A stretch of 64,000 nucleotides of DNA from [Actinomadura] parvosata subsp. kistnae (GTDB lineage: Bacteria > Actinomycetota > Actinomycetes > Streptosporangiales > Streptosporangiaceae), in assembly GCF_900323885.1 (NCBI RefSeq), contig NZ_OOHJ01000006.1, positions 744,001 to 808,000 of the forward strand. Direction: 5' to 3'. Numbering within the stretch: the first letter of the stretch is position 1; every line of letters begins with the position of its first letter. A model generated the notes under the pieces. The model had not been told where the DNA came from and ran no database searches. It worked only from the letters and a program-made list of their open reading frames with translations. The position numbers and the translations under genes were made by a program. Below, piece by piece: positions 40,812 through 49,524 of the stretch.

Positions 40812-41902
40812 ATGACCGTTCTCACCACCCGGGCGCTCAACCGCGCGACGCTCGCCCGGCAACTGCTGCTCGACCGCTCCGGCCTGCCGGTGCTCGACGC
40901 CGTCGCGCATTTGTGCGGGTTGCAGGCGCAGGAGCCGCAGGAGCCGTTCGCGGGGCTGTGGTCGCGGCTGCGCGGCTTCGACCCTGCGGCGCTGTCGGGC
41001 CTGCTCACCGGGCGGGAGGTGGTGCGCACGCACCTGATGCGCCGGACCGTGCACCTGGTGACCGCCGCCGACGCGCTGGCCTGGCGGGCCCGCCACGACG
41101 CCATGCTGCGCCAGCGCGTGCTCGGGACGTACCGGCGCGAGCTCGACGGGGTGGACCTCGACGAGCTCGCGGCGGCGGGCCGCGCGGTGATGGCCGACGG
41201 CGAGCCGCGCTCGATGAGCGGGCTGGCGCGGGCGCTCGCCGCCCGCTGGCCACAGGCCGGGGTGCGGGCGCTGGGGAGATGCTGGTGGCCGCGCTCGTGC
41301 CGATGGCGCAGCTCCCGCCGCGCGGGGTGTGGCGGGTGAAGGCGGGCGTGCGCAACCTGCCGCTGTCGGCGTGGCTGGGCCGGGAGATCGACCCGCCGGC
41401 CGCCGACGGCTCCGACCCGGTGGGCCAGGCACTCGTACGCCGCTACCTGGCCGCGTTCGGCCCCGCCGCCGCGGCCGACCTGCGGGCCTGGTGCGGCCTG
41501 GCCGGGCTGCCCGCCGCGGTGGCCGCAATCCGCGAGGAGCTGGTCACCTTCCGGGACGAGCGCGGCCGGGTGCTGCTCGACCTGCCCGGCGCGCCACTCC
41601 CCGACCCCGACACCCCGGCCCCGGCACGGTTCCTGCCCGCCTTCGACAACGCGATCCTGGGCTACCACGACCGCGGCCGGATCATCGACGACGCCCACCG
41701 TGGCCTGTCGGTCGCCGGCGCCCGCGTGGTCCTGGTGGACGGCCGGGTGTCGGCGACCTGGACGGTCGAGGAGGGCGCCGTGTCCGTCGTGCCGCTGCGC
41801 TCCTTCTCCCGGGCGGAGCGGGAGGCGGTGGCCGAGGAGGGTCGGGCGCTGGCGTCGTTCCTGTCGGACGGCGACAGCGACCGCGTGCGGCTCGTCACCT
41901 AG
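40812..41902 (+). pseudogene. winged-helix DNA-binding (HTH_42/AlkZ-like) protein, one-base frameshift
   Basis: The first frame gives TRALNRATLARQLLLDRSGL, AVAHLCGLQAQEPQEPFAGL and GREVVRTHLMRRTVHLVTAA. After a GGGG run at 41273-41276 the protein continues one frame over: MLVAALVPMAQLPPRGVWRV, EIDPPAADGSDPVGQALVRR and ARFLPAFDNAILGYHDRGRI, to a stop at 41902. One added G gives an intact 363-residue member of the HTH_42 family, which includes AlkZ/YcaQ interstrand-crosslink glycosylases; the QxQ motif (LQAQEPQ) is present. It is probably functional if the shift is a sequencing error, and is co-transcribed with the aldo/keto reductase. Confidence 0.8.
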
Positions 41903-41957
41903 ACGGCCGGAACGGGCGGCTTGACCCTCACGCCGCGTCAGGCGACACAGTGGACAC

Positions 41958-42566
41958 ATGACCGCACAAGAGCACACCGTCGGCGCGATCGCCGAGCTGA
42001 CCGGCGTCTCGGTCCGCACCCTGCACCACTACGACGAGATCGGCCTCCTGGAGCCCGGCGAGCGCAGCCCGGCCGGTTACCGCCTCTACTCCGGCGACGA
42101 CCTGCGCCGGCTGCAGCGCATCCTGTTCTACCGCGAGCTCGACTTCGACCTCGACACGATCGGCGCGATCCTCGCCGACCTGGCCCGTACCGACGCCGAC
42201 CGGCTGCGGGAGCAGCGCGCGCTGCTCGCCGCGCGCGCCGAGCGGCAGCGGGCCATGGTCGCCGCCATCGACAAGGAGCTGAACGCGCGCAAGCTCGGCC
42301 TCAGCCTCACCCCGCAGGAGCGGCTGGAGATCTTCGGCAGCACCCGCCTGGAGGACAACGCCGCCCGCGCGGAGGAGCAGTGGGGCGGCTCCGAGCTGTG
42401 GCGCCAGCGGCAGCGGCGCGCGTCGGCCTACTCGGCGGACGACTGGGCCGAGATCCGCGACGAGCAGGCCGGCATCCACCAGCGGCTGCTCGACGCCATG
42501 GCCCCCGGCCTGTCCCGCTACGTCCACGACGCCATCATGGCCAACGCCGACCGCTCCCGGAGCTGA
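41958..42566 (+). CDS. MerR family regulator with shortened TipAS-like domain
   Basis: A 202-residue MerR protein. The DNA-binding part is textbook: [40 protein letters not shown], followed by a long dimerisation helix. The C-terminal domain starts like TipA antibiotic-binding domains ([40 protein letters not shown]) and ends like them ([18 protein letters not shown]). The central helical stretch of about 40 residues, which normally contains a conserved cysteine, is missing between [10 protein letters not shown] and PGLS. Drug-binding may be lost or altered. Confidence 0.85.
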   Translation: MTAQEHTVGAIAELTGVSVRTLHHYDEIGLLEPGERSPAGYRLYSGDDLRRLQRILFYRELDFDLDTIGAILADLARTDADRLREQRALLAARAERQRAMVAAIDKELNARKLGLSLTPQERLEIFGSTRLEDNAARAEEQWGGSELWRQRQRRASAYSADDWAEIRDEQAGIHQRLLDAMAPGLSRYVHDAIMANADRSRS

Positions 42567-42649
42567 GCGGGATCACCCCGGACGTGATCGGGCCCGCGTG
42601 ACCGCACCCGGATCGGGGTCCGGCGATCATCGCCCCTAAGCTCTACAGT

Positions 42650-42663
42650 TAGTAGTACTACTA
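42650..42663. promoter_or_regulatory. 14-bp perfect palindrome upstream of a monooxygenase
   Basis: TAGTAGTACTACTA is fully self-complementary and ends 11 bp before the ATG of the flavin monooxygenase. It looks like a repressor operator, yet no TetR or PadR gene adjoins it. Confidence 0.55.
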
Positions 42664-42673
42664 GCCGTAGGGG

Positions 42674-43831
42674 ATGCGGATGCGTGTACTCATCGCCGGA
42701 GCCGGCCTCGCGGGCGTGGCGGCGGCCAGGGGGTTCCTCGCCGCCGGGCATGAAGTCACCGTGCTGGAGCGGTCACCGGCCTTACGCGAGACCGGATGCG
42801 CGATCATGATCTGGCACAACGGCACCACCGTGCTCGACGATCTCGGCGTCCGGATGGACGGGGCCGGGCAGCGCCTGGAGGCCATCGAGGTGCGCAGCTC
42901 ACGGGGCCGCCGGGTGATGGTCATGGACCTCGAACGGCTGGCCGCCGAGTTCGGCGCCCCCGTGGTGTCGCTGCCCCGCCGCCTGCTGCTCGACCGGCTC
43001 GCCGAAGGGCTGCCGGAGCACATCTACCGGTTCGGCGCCCGCGTCACCGGCCTGCACGACGACGGCCGCACCGTACGGGTGCGGACCGAGGACGGCAAGG
43101 AGCACACGGGCGACCTGCTCATCGGCGCCGACGGCGTGAACTCCCAGGTCCGCACGGCCCTGTTCGGCGCGCAGCCGGCCCGCCCGACCGGCACCGCCAC
43201 CTGGCAGGGCCTCGTCAGGCCCCCGTTCGACCCCGGCAGGCGGGCCCTGATCTTCCTCGGCCCCCACGGCGACTTCGGCATGAACCCCTCCGGCGACGGC
43301 ACCCTGCAATGGCTGATCGACTTCCGCCTGCGCCCCGGCGAGGCCCGCCCGAGCCCGGACGTCGCGCTCGCCGCGCTCCGGCGGCGCTACGCCTCGTGGG
43401 GCTCGCCCGTCCCCGAGCTGCTGGACGCGCTGTCGGACAAGGACCTGGAGCTGTTCCCGCACCGCCGGCACCGGGCGCCGCTGCGCTGGGGACGCGGCCG
43501 CACCGTCATGATCGGTGACGCCGTGCACGCCATGCCGCCCATGCTCGCGCAGGGCGCCGGGCAGGGCCTTGAGGACGTCGCCGCGCTGCTGCGCGCCCTG
43601 GCCGGCGCCCGGTCGTCCGACCCGGCCGCGGCGCTGGCCGCCTACGAGCGGAGCCGGCGGCGCCCCGCCCTGCTGGCCTCGCTGCTGGCCACCCAGGCCG
43701 TCGCGACCGGCGGGCCGCGCGCGGCCCTGACCCAGAGCGAGTGGGCGATGCGCGGCGCCGTCGCCATGCCCGCCGGCCTGGGCACCTGGATGCTGCGCGG
43801 GCTCATCCGCGGGGTGAGCAGCAGGCTCTGA
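42674..43831 (+). CDS. FAD-dependent monooxygenase
   Basis: A 385-residue PHBH-fold flavoprotein: RVLIAGAGLAGVAAARGFLA (GxGxxG), a substrate-side LDRLAEGLPEHIYRFGARVT, then DLLIGADGVNSQVRTALFGA (DG motif). TVMIGDAVHAMPPMLAQGAG supplies the FAD-ribityl GD motif, followed by a C-terminal helical tail. It resembles hydroxylases of aromatic or polyketide substrates. A second ATG two codons downstream (42680) could be the start. The upstream palindrome suggests repression by an unlinked regulator. Confidence 0.9.
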   Translation: MRMRVLIAGAGLAGVAAARGFLAAGHEVTVLERSPALRETGCAIMIWHNGTTVLDDLGVRMDGAGQRLEAIEVRSSRGRRVMVMDLERLAAEFGAPVVSLPRRLLLDRLAEGLPEHIYRFGARVTGLHDDGRTVRVRTEDGKEHTGDLLIGADGVNSQVRTALFGAQPARPTGTATWQGLVRPPFDPGRRALIFLGPHGDFGMNPSGDGTLQWLIDFRLRPGEARPSPDVALAALRRRYASWGSPVPELLDALSDKDLELFPHRRHRAPLRWGRGRTVMIGDAVHAMPPMLAQGAGQGLEDVAALLRALAGARSSDPAAALAAYERSRRRPALLASLLATQAVATGGPRAALTQSEWAMRGAVAMPAGLGTWMLRGLIRGVSSRL

Positions 43832-43915
43832 GACGGTAACGATCCGATGAAGGCCGCCGGTGGACGCGGGCCGCGACCGGTAGGCGGTTCGTCGGGAGTC
43901 GTCCGGTTCGGCACA

Positions 43916-46900
43916 ATGTCGGATGTGCAAGTCGGACTGCTGGGACCGTTCGAGGTCCGCGATCAAGATGGGGCCGTCATCGAGGTTCCAGGGGTTCGGC
44001 TGCGTGCGCTGCTCGCCGCCCTCGCCCTCGAACCCGGCCGGATCATCACCCGTTCCAGGCTGGTCGACTGGATCTGGGGGGAGCAGCCGCCCGCGGACGA
44101 GGTCAACGCCCTCCAGGCGCTGGTGTCCAGGCTGCGCAGGGTGCTGCCGGACGGCGTGATCGGGGCCGACTCGGGCGGATACCGGCTGGCCGTGCCCCCC
44201 GAGGCGGTGGACGCCGCCCGGTTCGAGCAGCTGATCGCCCAGGCCCGCGGCGCCGAGCCGGCCGCGCGGGCGGAGCTGCTGCGCTCGGCCCTGGCCCTGT
44301 GGCGCGGCACGCCCCTGGCGGACATCGCCCTCCAGGGCAGCGACGTGTTCGACGCCGTCGTCACCCGGCTCGAAGAGCTGCACGTGGCCGCCCTCGGCGA
44401 CCGCGTGGACGCCGACCTGCGCCTCGGCCGCGGCTCCGAGCTGGTGTCCGAGCTGACCGATCTGGTCGCCACGTACCCGCTGCGGGAGGGGTTCGTGGCC
44501 GCGCTGATGCGGGCGCTGGCCGAGGCCGGGCGCGCCAACGAGGCGCTGACCCTCTACCAGCGCACCCGCGAGCGGCTGGCCGAGGAGCTGGGCGCCGACC
44601 CGTCCGCCGAGCTGTCCGCCCTGCACACCGCGCTGCTGCGGGGCGAGCTGGGCGAGCGCGCCGACAACCGCAGGACGAACCTGCGCGCCGAGCTGACCAG
44701 CTTCGTCGGCAAGGACGACGACATCGCCACCGTCGCCGGCCTGGCCATCAAGCACCGGCTGGTCACCCTGACCGGGCCCGGTGGCTCCGGCAAGACCCGG
44801 CTGGCCACCGAGACCGCCCGTACGATGCTCGCCGAGCTGCCCGACGGGGCGTGGCTGGTCGAGCTGGCCTCCGCCCGCGCGGGCGGCGAGCTGGCGCAGG
44901 CCGCGCTCACCGCGATCGGCGTGCGCGACCAGGCCCTGCTCGGCAACGCGCGCGGCGGCGACGCGACCGAACGGCTGGTCACCGCGATCCGCGACCGCTC
45001 GATCCTGCTCATCCTCGACAACTGCGAGCACCTCATCGAGCCGATCGCGACCTTCGCCGACCGGCTGCTGGGGGAGTGCCGCAACCTGCGCATCCTCGCC
45101 ACCAGCAGGGAGCCGCTCGGCATCACCGGGGAGGTGCTGTGGCAGGTCGAGCCGCTCGCGCTGCCCGCCCCCGCCGCCGACGCCGCCGAGACCGGCGCCT
45201 CACCCGCCGTGCGGCTGCTGCGCGACCGCGCCGAGCTGGTACGCAAGGACATCGGCTCCGACGCCGCCACCCTGGCCACCATGGCGCGCATCTGCCGCGC
45301 GCTCGACGGCATCCCGCTGGCCATCGAGCTGGCCGCCGCCCGGCTGCGCACCATGACCGTCGACCAGCTCGCCCGCCGCCTCGACGACCGCTTCCGGCTG
45401 CTGACCAGCGGCAGCCGCACCGCTCTGGCCCGGCACAAGACGCTGCGCGCCGTCGTCGACTGGAGCTGGGACCTGCTGTCCGAAGGCGAGCGCGGCGTGC
45501 TGCGGCGGCTGTCGGTCTTCTCCGGCGGCGCGAGCCTCGAAGCGGCCGAACGCGTCTGCGGCGAGGAGACCCCCGACGGCGAGCCGGTCCTCGACGTGCT
45601 GACCGCGTTGATCGAGAAGTCGCTGCTGGTCGCCGACGGCGAGGACGCCCCCCGCTACCGCATGCTCGACACCATCAGGGAGTACGCGGCGCAGCGGCTC
45701 GACGAGGCCGGCGAGAGCGAGCGGACGCGCCGCGCCCACCTCGCCTACTTCGTGGAGCTGGCCGAGACGGCCGAGCCGTACCTGTTCCGGGGCGAGCAGC
45801 TCGAATGGCTGGCCATTCTCAACGCCGACCACGACAACCTCAACGTGGCCGTGCGCGGCGCCATCGCCGAAGGATGGGCCGAGGAGGCGATGCGGCTGGT
45901 CGCCGCCGCCGGCTGGTACTGGTATCTCAGCGGCTACCGCGCCGAGGGCGCCGAGCTGGCCGTCGCGGCGGCCTCGCTGCCGGGCGAGGTGCCCGACGAG
46001 GTACGCGCCAGGGCCTACTTCCTGGTCACCATGTTCCTGTCCTCCGGCGTCAGCGGCGACCAGTACCAGGCGCGCGACTGGATCCAGGACGCGCACCGGC
46101 TCATCCAGCACGGCGGCTACCACCACCCGCTGCTCGGCTTCATCGAGCTGCTGGCGAGCATGCTGCAGGGCCCCAAGGACTTCCTGCCCGCGCTGGAACG
46201 GCTCATCGCCGACGACTCCCCCTGGGTCCGCGCCCAGGCCCGGCTCACCCGCGCCCGCTTCCGGCTCACGCTCGGCGGCGACACCACCGACGTCGACAGC
46301 GACGCCGAGATCGCCCTGGCCGAGTTCCGCACGCTGGGTGACCGGTGGGGCGGCTCGTTCGCGCTGACGTTCCTCGGCGACCGGCTCGCCATGCGCGGCG
46401 AGTTCGCCCGCGCGTGCGAGCACCTTGAGGAGGCCAGCACGGCGCTGGCCGAGATCGGCGCGGCCGAGGACGTCGTCGGCCTGCGTGCCCGGCAGGCCCA
46501 GCTCTACTGGCTGCTCGGCGACGAACGCGCCAGCGCCGCCGCCCTGGCCGAGGCGCAGCGCCGCGCCGACGCCGTCGCCTGGCCCGACGCGCGCGCCGAG
46601 CTGGCCCTGGCCAAAGCGGAGCTGGCCCGCTGGCGCGGCGAGGCCGCCGAGGTGCGTCGGCAGCTCGACACGGTGCAGGCGACGCTGGGTGACATCAAGC
46701 TGCACCCCACCGTCCACGCCAAGGCCATGGACCTGCACGGTTACGTCACCGAGGACCTGGAGCAGGCCCGCGCGTACCGGGCTGAGGCGTTCCGGGCCGT
46801 CGCCCAGGGCGAGTTCCCGCCGCAGGTCGCCGACGTGCTGATCGGGCTCGCGGACCTCGCGCTGCGGCAGGGCCGCTACGAGCAGGCCGCGCGGCTGCTC

Positions 46901-47068
46901 GGGGCCAGTGACAGCGTGCGCGGCACCCCCGACCGGACCAAGCCGGACGTCGCCCGGATCGCCGGCGGGGTGCGCGAGCACCTCGACGAGAACGCGTTCG
47001 CCGAGGCGACCCGTGCCGGTGCGCAAGAGGACTGGCGTCAGCTGGCCGAGGCCACGCTCGCCTCTTGA
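43916..47068 (+). CDS. SARP/BTAD-NB-ARC-TPR transcriptional regulator (AfsR-like)
   Basis: A protein of about 1050 residues. Residues 1-95 form an OmpR-type winged helix (VQVGLLGPFEVRDQDGAVIE, SRLVDWIWGEQPPADEVNAL, QALVSRLRRVLPDGVIG). Residues 95-245 form the bacterial transcriptional activator domain (AEAGRANEALTLYQRTRERL, AEELGADPSAELSALHTALL). Residues 265-600 are an NB-ARC/STAND ATPase (Walker A LTGPGGSGKTRLATETARTM with K near 293; ILLILDNCEHLIEPIATFAD as Walker B). The remaining 450 residues are TPR-like helices. AfsR-type SARPs activate secondary metabolism. No biosynthetic cluster lies beside it, so its targets are open. The ATG at 43916 was chosen; the GTG at 43925 is an alternative. 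Confidence 0.92.
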   Translation: MSDVQVGLLGPFEVRDQDGAVIEVPGVRLRALLAALALEPGRIITRSRLVDWIWGEQPPADEVNALQALVSRLRRVLPDGVIGADSGGYRLAVPPEAVDAARFEQLIAQARGAEPAARAELLRSALALWRGTPLADIALQGSDVFDAVVTRLEELHVAALGDRVDADLRLGRGSELVSELTDLVATYPLREGFVAALMRALAEAGRANEALTLYQRTRERLAEELGADPSAELSALHTALLRGELGERADNRRTNLRAELTSFVGKDDDIATVAGLAIKHRLVTLTGPGGSGKTRLATETARTMLAELPDGAWLVELASARAGGELAQAALTAIGVRDQALLGNARGGDATERLVTAIRDRSILLILDNCEHLIEPIATFADRLLGECRNLRILATSREPLGITGEVLWQVEPLALPAPAADAAETGASPAVRLLRDRAELVRKDIGSDAATLATMARICRALDGIPLAIELAAARLRTMTVDQLARRLDDRFRLLTSGSRTALARHKTLRAVVDWSWDLLSEGERGVLRRLSVFSGGASLEAAERVCGEETPDGEPVLDVLTALIEKSLLVADGEDAPRYRMLDTIREYAAQRLDEAGESERTRRAHLAYFVELAETAEPYLFRGEQLEWLAILNADHDNLNVAVRGAIAEGWAEEAMRLVAAAGWYWYLSGYRAEGAELAVAAASLPGEVPDEVRARAYFLVTMFLSSGVSGDQYQARDWIQDAHRLIQHGGYHHPLLGFIELLASMLQGPKDFLPALERLIADDSPWVRAQARLTRARFRLTLGGDTTDVDSDAEIALAEFRTLGDRWGGSFALTFLGDRLAMRGEFARACEHLEEASTALAEIGAAEDVVGLRARQAQLYWLLGDERASAAALAEAQRRADAVAWPDARAELALAKAELARWRGEAAEVRRQLDTVQATLGDIKLHPTVHAKAMDLHGYVTEDLEQARAYRAEAFRAVAQGEFPPQVADVLIGLADLALRQGRYEQAARLLGASDSVRGTPDRTKPDVARIAGGVREHLDENAFAEATRAGAQEDWRQLAEATLAS

Positions 47069-47142
47069 GGCGGCGCGTCGGGGCTCGGCCGGTTCGACGG
47101 TTCCTCAGCGGCTCGCCTGGTTCCGCCTCTTGCGGTGGCGGG

Positions 47143-48846
47143 TCAGCGGAGGGCGGCGGCGAGTTCGTCCGGATGGGTGAGCTGCGGGTAGTGGCCGGCG
47201 CCCGCGATCGTGGTGACGGGCCGGTCCACCGGCACGGTCAGCGGGTCGGCCGACCCCACCACGATCTCCACCGGCACGTTCACCCGGGTCAGCAGCTCGC
47301 GCAGCTCGTGGCGCACGGCGTGGGCGGCCCGCAGCGCGGCGACCACCCGGCGGGCCTGGCCGGGGCGGGAAAGGTCGGCCGCCGCGGCTGCGACGGCCGG
47401 GCCTTCTGGGACGCCGAGCGTGGCGGCCAGGTGGGGCGCGGACATGCGCCGCAGCAGGAGCGCCGCCGCCCGCGTCCGCGACAGCCAGGGTGACGGCGCC
47501 TGGAGGAACGCCGGAGCGACCAGCACCAGCCGCGCCACCCGCTCCGGATGCGCCGCCGCGTAGCGGACGGCGGGAACGCAGGCCAGCGAGTGCGCCACGA
47601 GCACCGGCCGGGCTCCGGTTTCTGTTCCGGACAGCAACTCCGCCACCCAGTCGGTGACGGGTGCGTGAGCCGGGCCTGACCTGCCCAGTCCCGGCAGGTC
47701 GGCGGTCAGGACGGGGCCGTCGAGCCGGTCGGCGACCTCCCGCCACGAGTCCGAGTCGAGCGGCAGCCCGTGCAGGAGGACGTGAGCGGGCCGGGCGCGG
47801 TCGCCGGTGATCCAGGTCGCGGTGCCCGCCACCCGCTGGTAGCCGTAGGGGCGGGGTGGGGCGGTGGTGGTGCCGAAGCGGGTAGCCACCAGGTCGTCGG
47901 CCCAGGTGCGCAGCGCCGTCTCGACCGGTGGCGGGCGCAGCCCCATGCGGCCGGCGAGGGCCTCGGCGGGCCCGGTGTCGTACCGGTCGGTGGACAGGAA
48001 GGACAGCGTCTCGGGATCGGCCCGGGTCAGGGCGCGGGGCAGGCGGCGCAGCAGCCCCACCGGGATCGTCCGCCGGGGCGCCCGCACCCCCGTGTGCGCG
48101 GCGAGCAGCTTGATCAGCTCCGGCAGCACCGGCGTGCGGTCGTCGAGGAGCCAGTACGCCTCGCCCCGGCCGCCGTCCTGCTCCGGCAGCCCGGCCAGGA
48201 AGGCGGCCAGGTAGGCGGCGTCCACGACGGGCACGAACACGTCCCGCCCGCCCGGCACGGCGGGCAGCCGCCCGCGCCACAGGTCGGCCACCACGGACGC
48301 CAGCCCGACGAACTGGCCCGGCCCGATCACGGTGGAGGGGTTGGCGACGCTCAGCGGGACGCCCCGCTCCCGCGCGCCCGCCCGCACCGCCGCGTCCCCC
48401 TCCACCTTCGACGCCTCGTACGCACCGAGCCGCCGGTAGTCAGGCGAGCCACCGCCGGCGCCGCTCACCCGGTAGCCGCTGACGTGCACGAGGCGGCGCA
48501 GGCCGGGCCGGGTGGCAGCCCAGTCGAGCACGTGGAGGGCGCCGGTGACGTTCGTGGCGCGGGCCTCCTCGACGCTCAGCCCGAACGCGTACCTGCCCGC
48601 GCAGTTGTAGACGTCGCGGACCTCCTTGAGCGCATCGGGCGGCAGGCCGAGATCGGGATGGGTGATGTCGGCGCGGACCACCGACAGCTTGTCCAGCGGA
48701 ACCTCCTGGCCGGACAGCCAGGCGGTGAGCGCGTCACCGCCGCCCCGGACGGCGGCGGCCACGGTGCTGCCGCGCCGCAGCAGCTCCGCCACCAGGAAGC
48801 GCCCGATGAAGCCGGAGGCGCCGAAGACGATCGAGTCGGGTTCCAT
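47143..48846 (-). CDS. SDR/epimerase domain fused to alpha/beta hydrolase
   Basis: A 567-residue two-domain protein. Residues 1-340 are an extended short-chain dehydrogenase: DSIVFGASGFIGRFLVAELL, RDVYNCAGRYAFGLSVEEAR, ATNVTGALHVLDWAATRPGL, and a YEASKVEGD active-site Y-x3-K. Residues 345-567 are an alpha/beta hydrolase: HVLLHGLPLDSDSWREVADR, LTADLPGLGRSGPA, nucleophile elbow LVAHSLACVPAVRYAAA, and a late GAGHYPQLTHPDEL histidine. The elbow is H-S-L-A-C rather than GHSxG. The fusion suggests consecutive redox and hydrolysis on one substrate. It is preceded by the TAGACC-type operator and the TetR gene at 48912, its likely repressor. Confidence 0.85.
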   Translation of the reverse strand: MEPDSIVFGASGFIGRFLVAELLRRGSTVAAAVRGGGDALTAWLSGQEVPLDKLSVVRADITHPDLGLPPDALKEVRDVYNCAGRYAFGLSVEEARATNVTGALHVLDWAATRPGLRRLVHVSGYRVSGAGGGSPDYRRLGAYEASKVEGDAAVRAGARERGVPLSVANPSTVIGPGQFVGLASVVADLWRGRLPAVPGGRDVFVPVVDAAYLAAFLAGLPEQDGGRGEAYWLLDDRTPVLPELIKLLAAHTGVRAPRRTIPVGLLRRLPRALTRADPETLSFLSTDRYDTGPAEALAGRMGLRPPPVETALRTWADDLVATRFGTTTAPPRPYGYQRVAGTATWITGDRARPAHVLLHGLPLDSDSWREVADRLDGPVLTADLPGLGRSGPAHAPVTDWVAELLSGTETGARPVLVAHSLACVPAVRYAAAHPERVARLVLVAPAFLQAPSPWLSRTRAAALLLRRMSAPHLAATLGVPEGPAVAAAAADLSRPGQARRVVAALRAAHAVRHELRELLTRVNVPVEIVVGSADPLTVPVDRPVTTIAGAGHYPQLTHPDELAAALR

Positions 48847-48856
48847 GACACTCCAG

Positions 48857-48870
48857 GTAGACCGATCTAC
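48857..48870. promoter_or_regulatory. TAGACC-type operator before the fusion gene
   Basis: GTAGACCGATCTAC consists of perfect 5-base arms around CCGA, 10 bp upstream of the SDR-hydrolase ATG. It shares TAGACC-N2-CT with the site at 49490-49503 upstream of the adjacent TetR gene, so both are probably bound by that regulator. Confidence 0.6.
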
Positions 48871-48911
48871 ATATTTTTGAGGCATGCATATGGGCACGCG
48901 GGCGTCCGATG

Positions 48912-49478
48912 TCAGCAAGCGAGCAGAAGCGCGGCGCTCCTGGCCGCCCGATCGAGCGGCTCCCGGCTGCGCCGCGCCCGCGCCAGCAGCAACGCCCCTT
49001 CGACCAGCGCCAGAACGGTGGTGGCCACATCCTCGGCGCCCGGATGCCCGTCGGCGACCAGCCGCTCCCGCAGCGCGTCCTCCCACGAGTCGTACACTTC
49101 GGCGCACACCTGCCGCAGCGCGTCGTGCCCGGCCGCCATCTCCAGCGCGACGGTGGCCACCGGGCAGCCCTTGCGCCAGCCCGACCCTTCGAGCCGGTCG
49201 CCGAGCAGCGCGATCACGCCGGCCACCAGCGACGGCGCGTCCGGCGCGGTGTCGGCGAGGTCGCGCATCGCCTGGCCGAGCTCCCGCCCGGCCCGCCGCA
49301 GCGTCTCGGTGACGAGCTGGTCTTTGCCGTCGGGGAAGTGGAAGTAGAGCGACCCCCTGGGCATGCCGCTGGCGGCGATCACCTGGTTGAGCCCGGCGCC
49401 GAAGTAGCCGCCCGCCTCGATCAGGTCCTGCGTGGCGTCGAGCAGCCGCCCGCGCGTCTCGTCACCCTTGCGTCCCAT
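48912..49478 (-). CDS. TetR family regulator (LmrA/YxaF-like)
   Basis: A 188-residue regulator. The helix-turn-helix is GRLLDATQDLIEAGGYFGAG, LNQVIAASGMPRGSLYFHFP, DGKDQLVTETLRRAGRELG, and ALEMAAGHDALRQVCAEVYD lies in the ligand domain. The PRGSLYFHFPdGK pattern is that of the LmrA/QdoR (YxaF) subgroup, whose known sites contain TAGACC...GTCTA. Matching sites lie upstream of this gene and of the downstream SDR-hydrolase gene. I chose the ATG at 49478 (MGRKGDETRG). Confidence 0.9.
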   Translation of the reverse strand: MGRKGDETRGRLLDATQDLIEAGGYFGAGLNQVIAASGMPRGSLYFHFPDGKDQLVTETLRRAGRELGQAMRDLADTAPDAPSLVAGVIALLGDRLEGSGWRKGCPVATVALEMAAGHDALRQVCAEVYDSWEDALRERLVADGHPGAEDVATTVLALVEGALLLARARRSREPLDRAARSAALLLAC

Positions 49479-49489
49479 GCTCGAAAAAA

Positions 49490-49503
49490 TAGACCAGTCT
49501 GTA
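49490..49503. promoter_or_regulatory. TAGACC-type operator before the TetR gene
   Basis: TAGACCAGTCTGTA contains AGAC-CA-GTCT as a palindrome, 11 bp upstream of the TetR ATG within an AT-rich segment. It is the likely autoregulatory site, in the style of LmrA/QdoR boxes. Confidence 0.65.
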
Positions 49504-49524
49504 TATTCTCGCAACCCGGGAGGG

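Noticed and set aside
42899..45031. A 710-codon minus-strand open frame opposite the monooxygenase and SARP genes
   Set aside because: Gly/Arg/Gln-rich composition without domains; it is the mirror of high third-position GC in two well-supported plus-strand genes.
45200..47026. A 608-codon minus-strand open frame opposite the SARP gene
   Set aside because: No motif and biased composition; the plus strand encodes the NB-ARC and TPR parts in this stretch.
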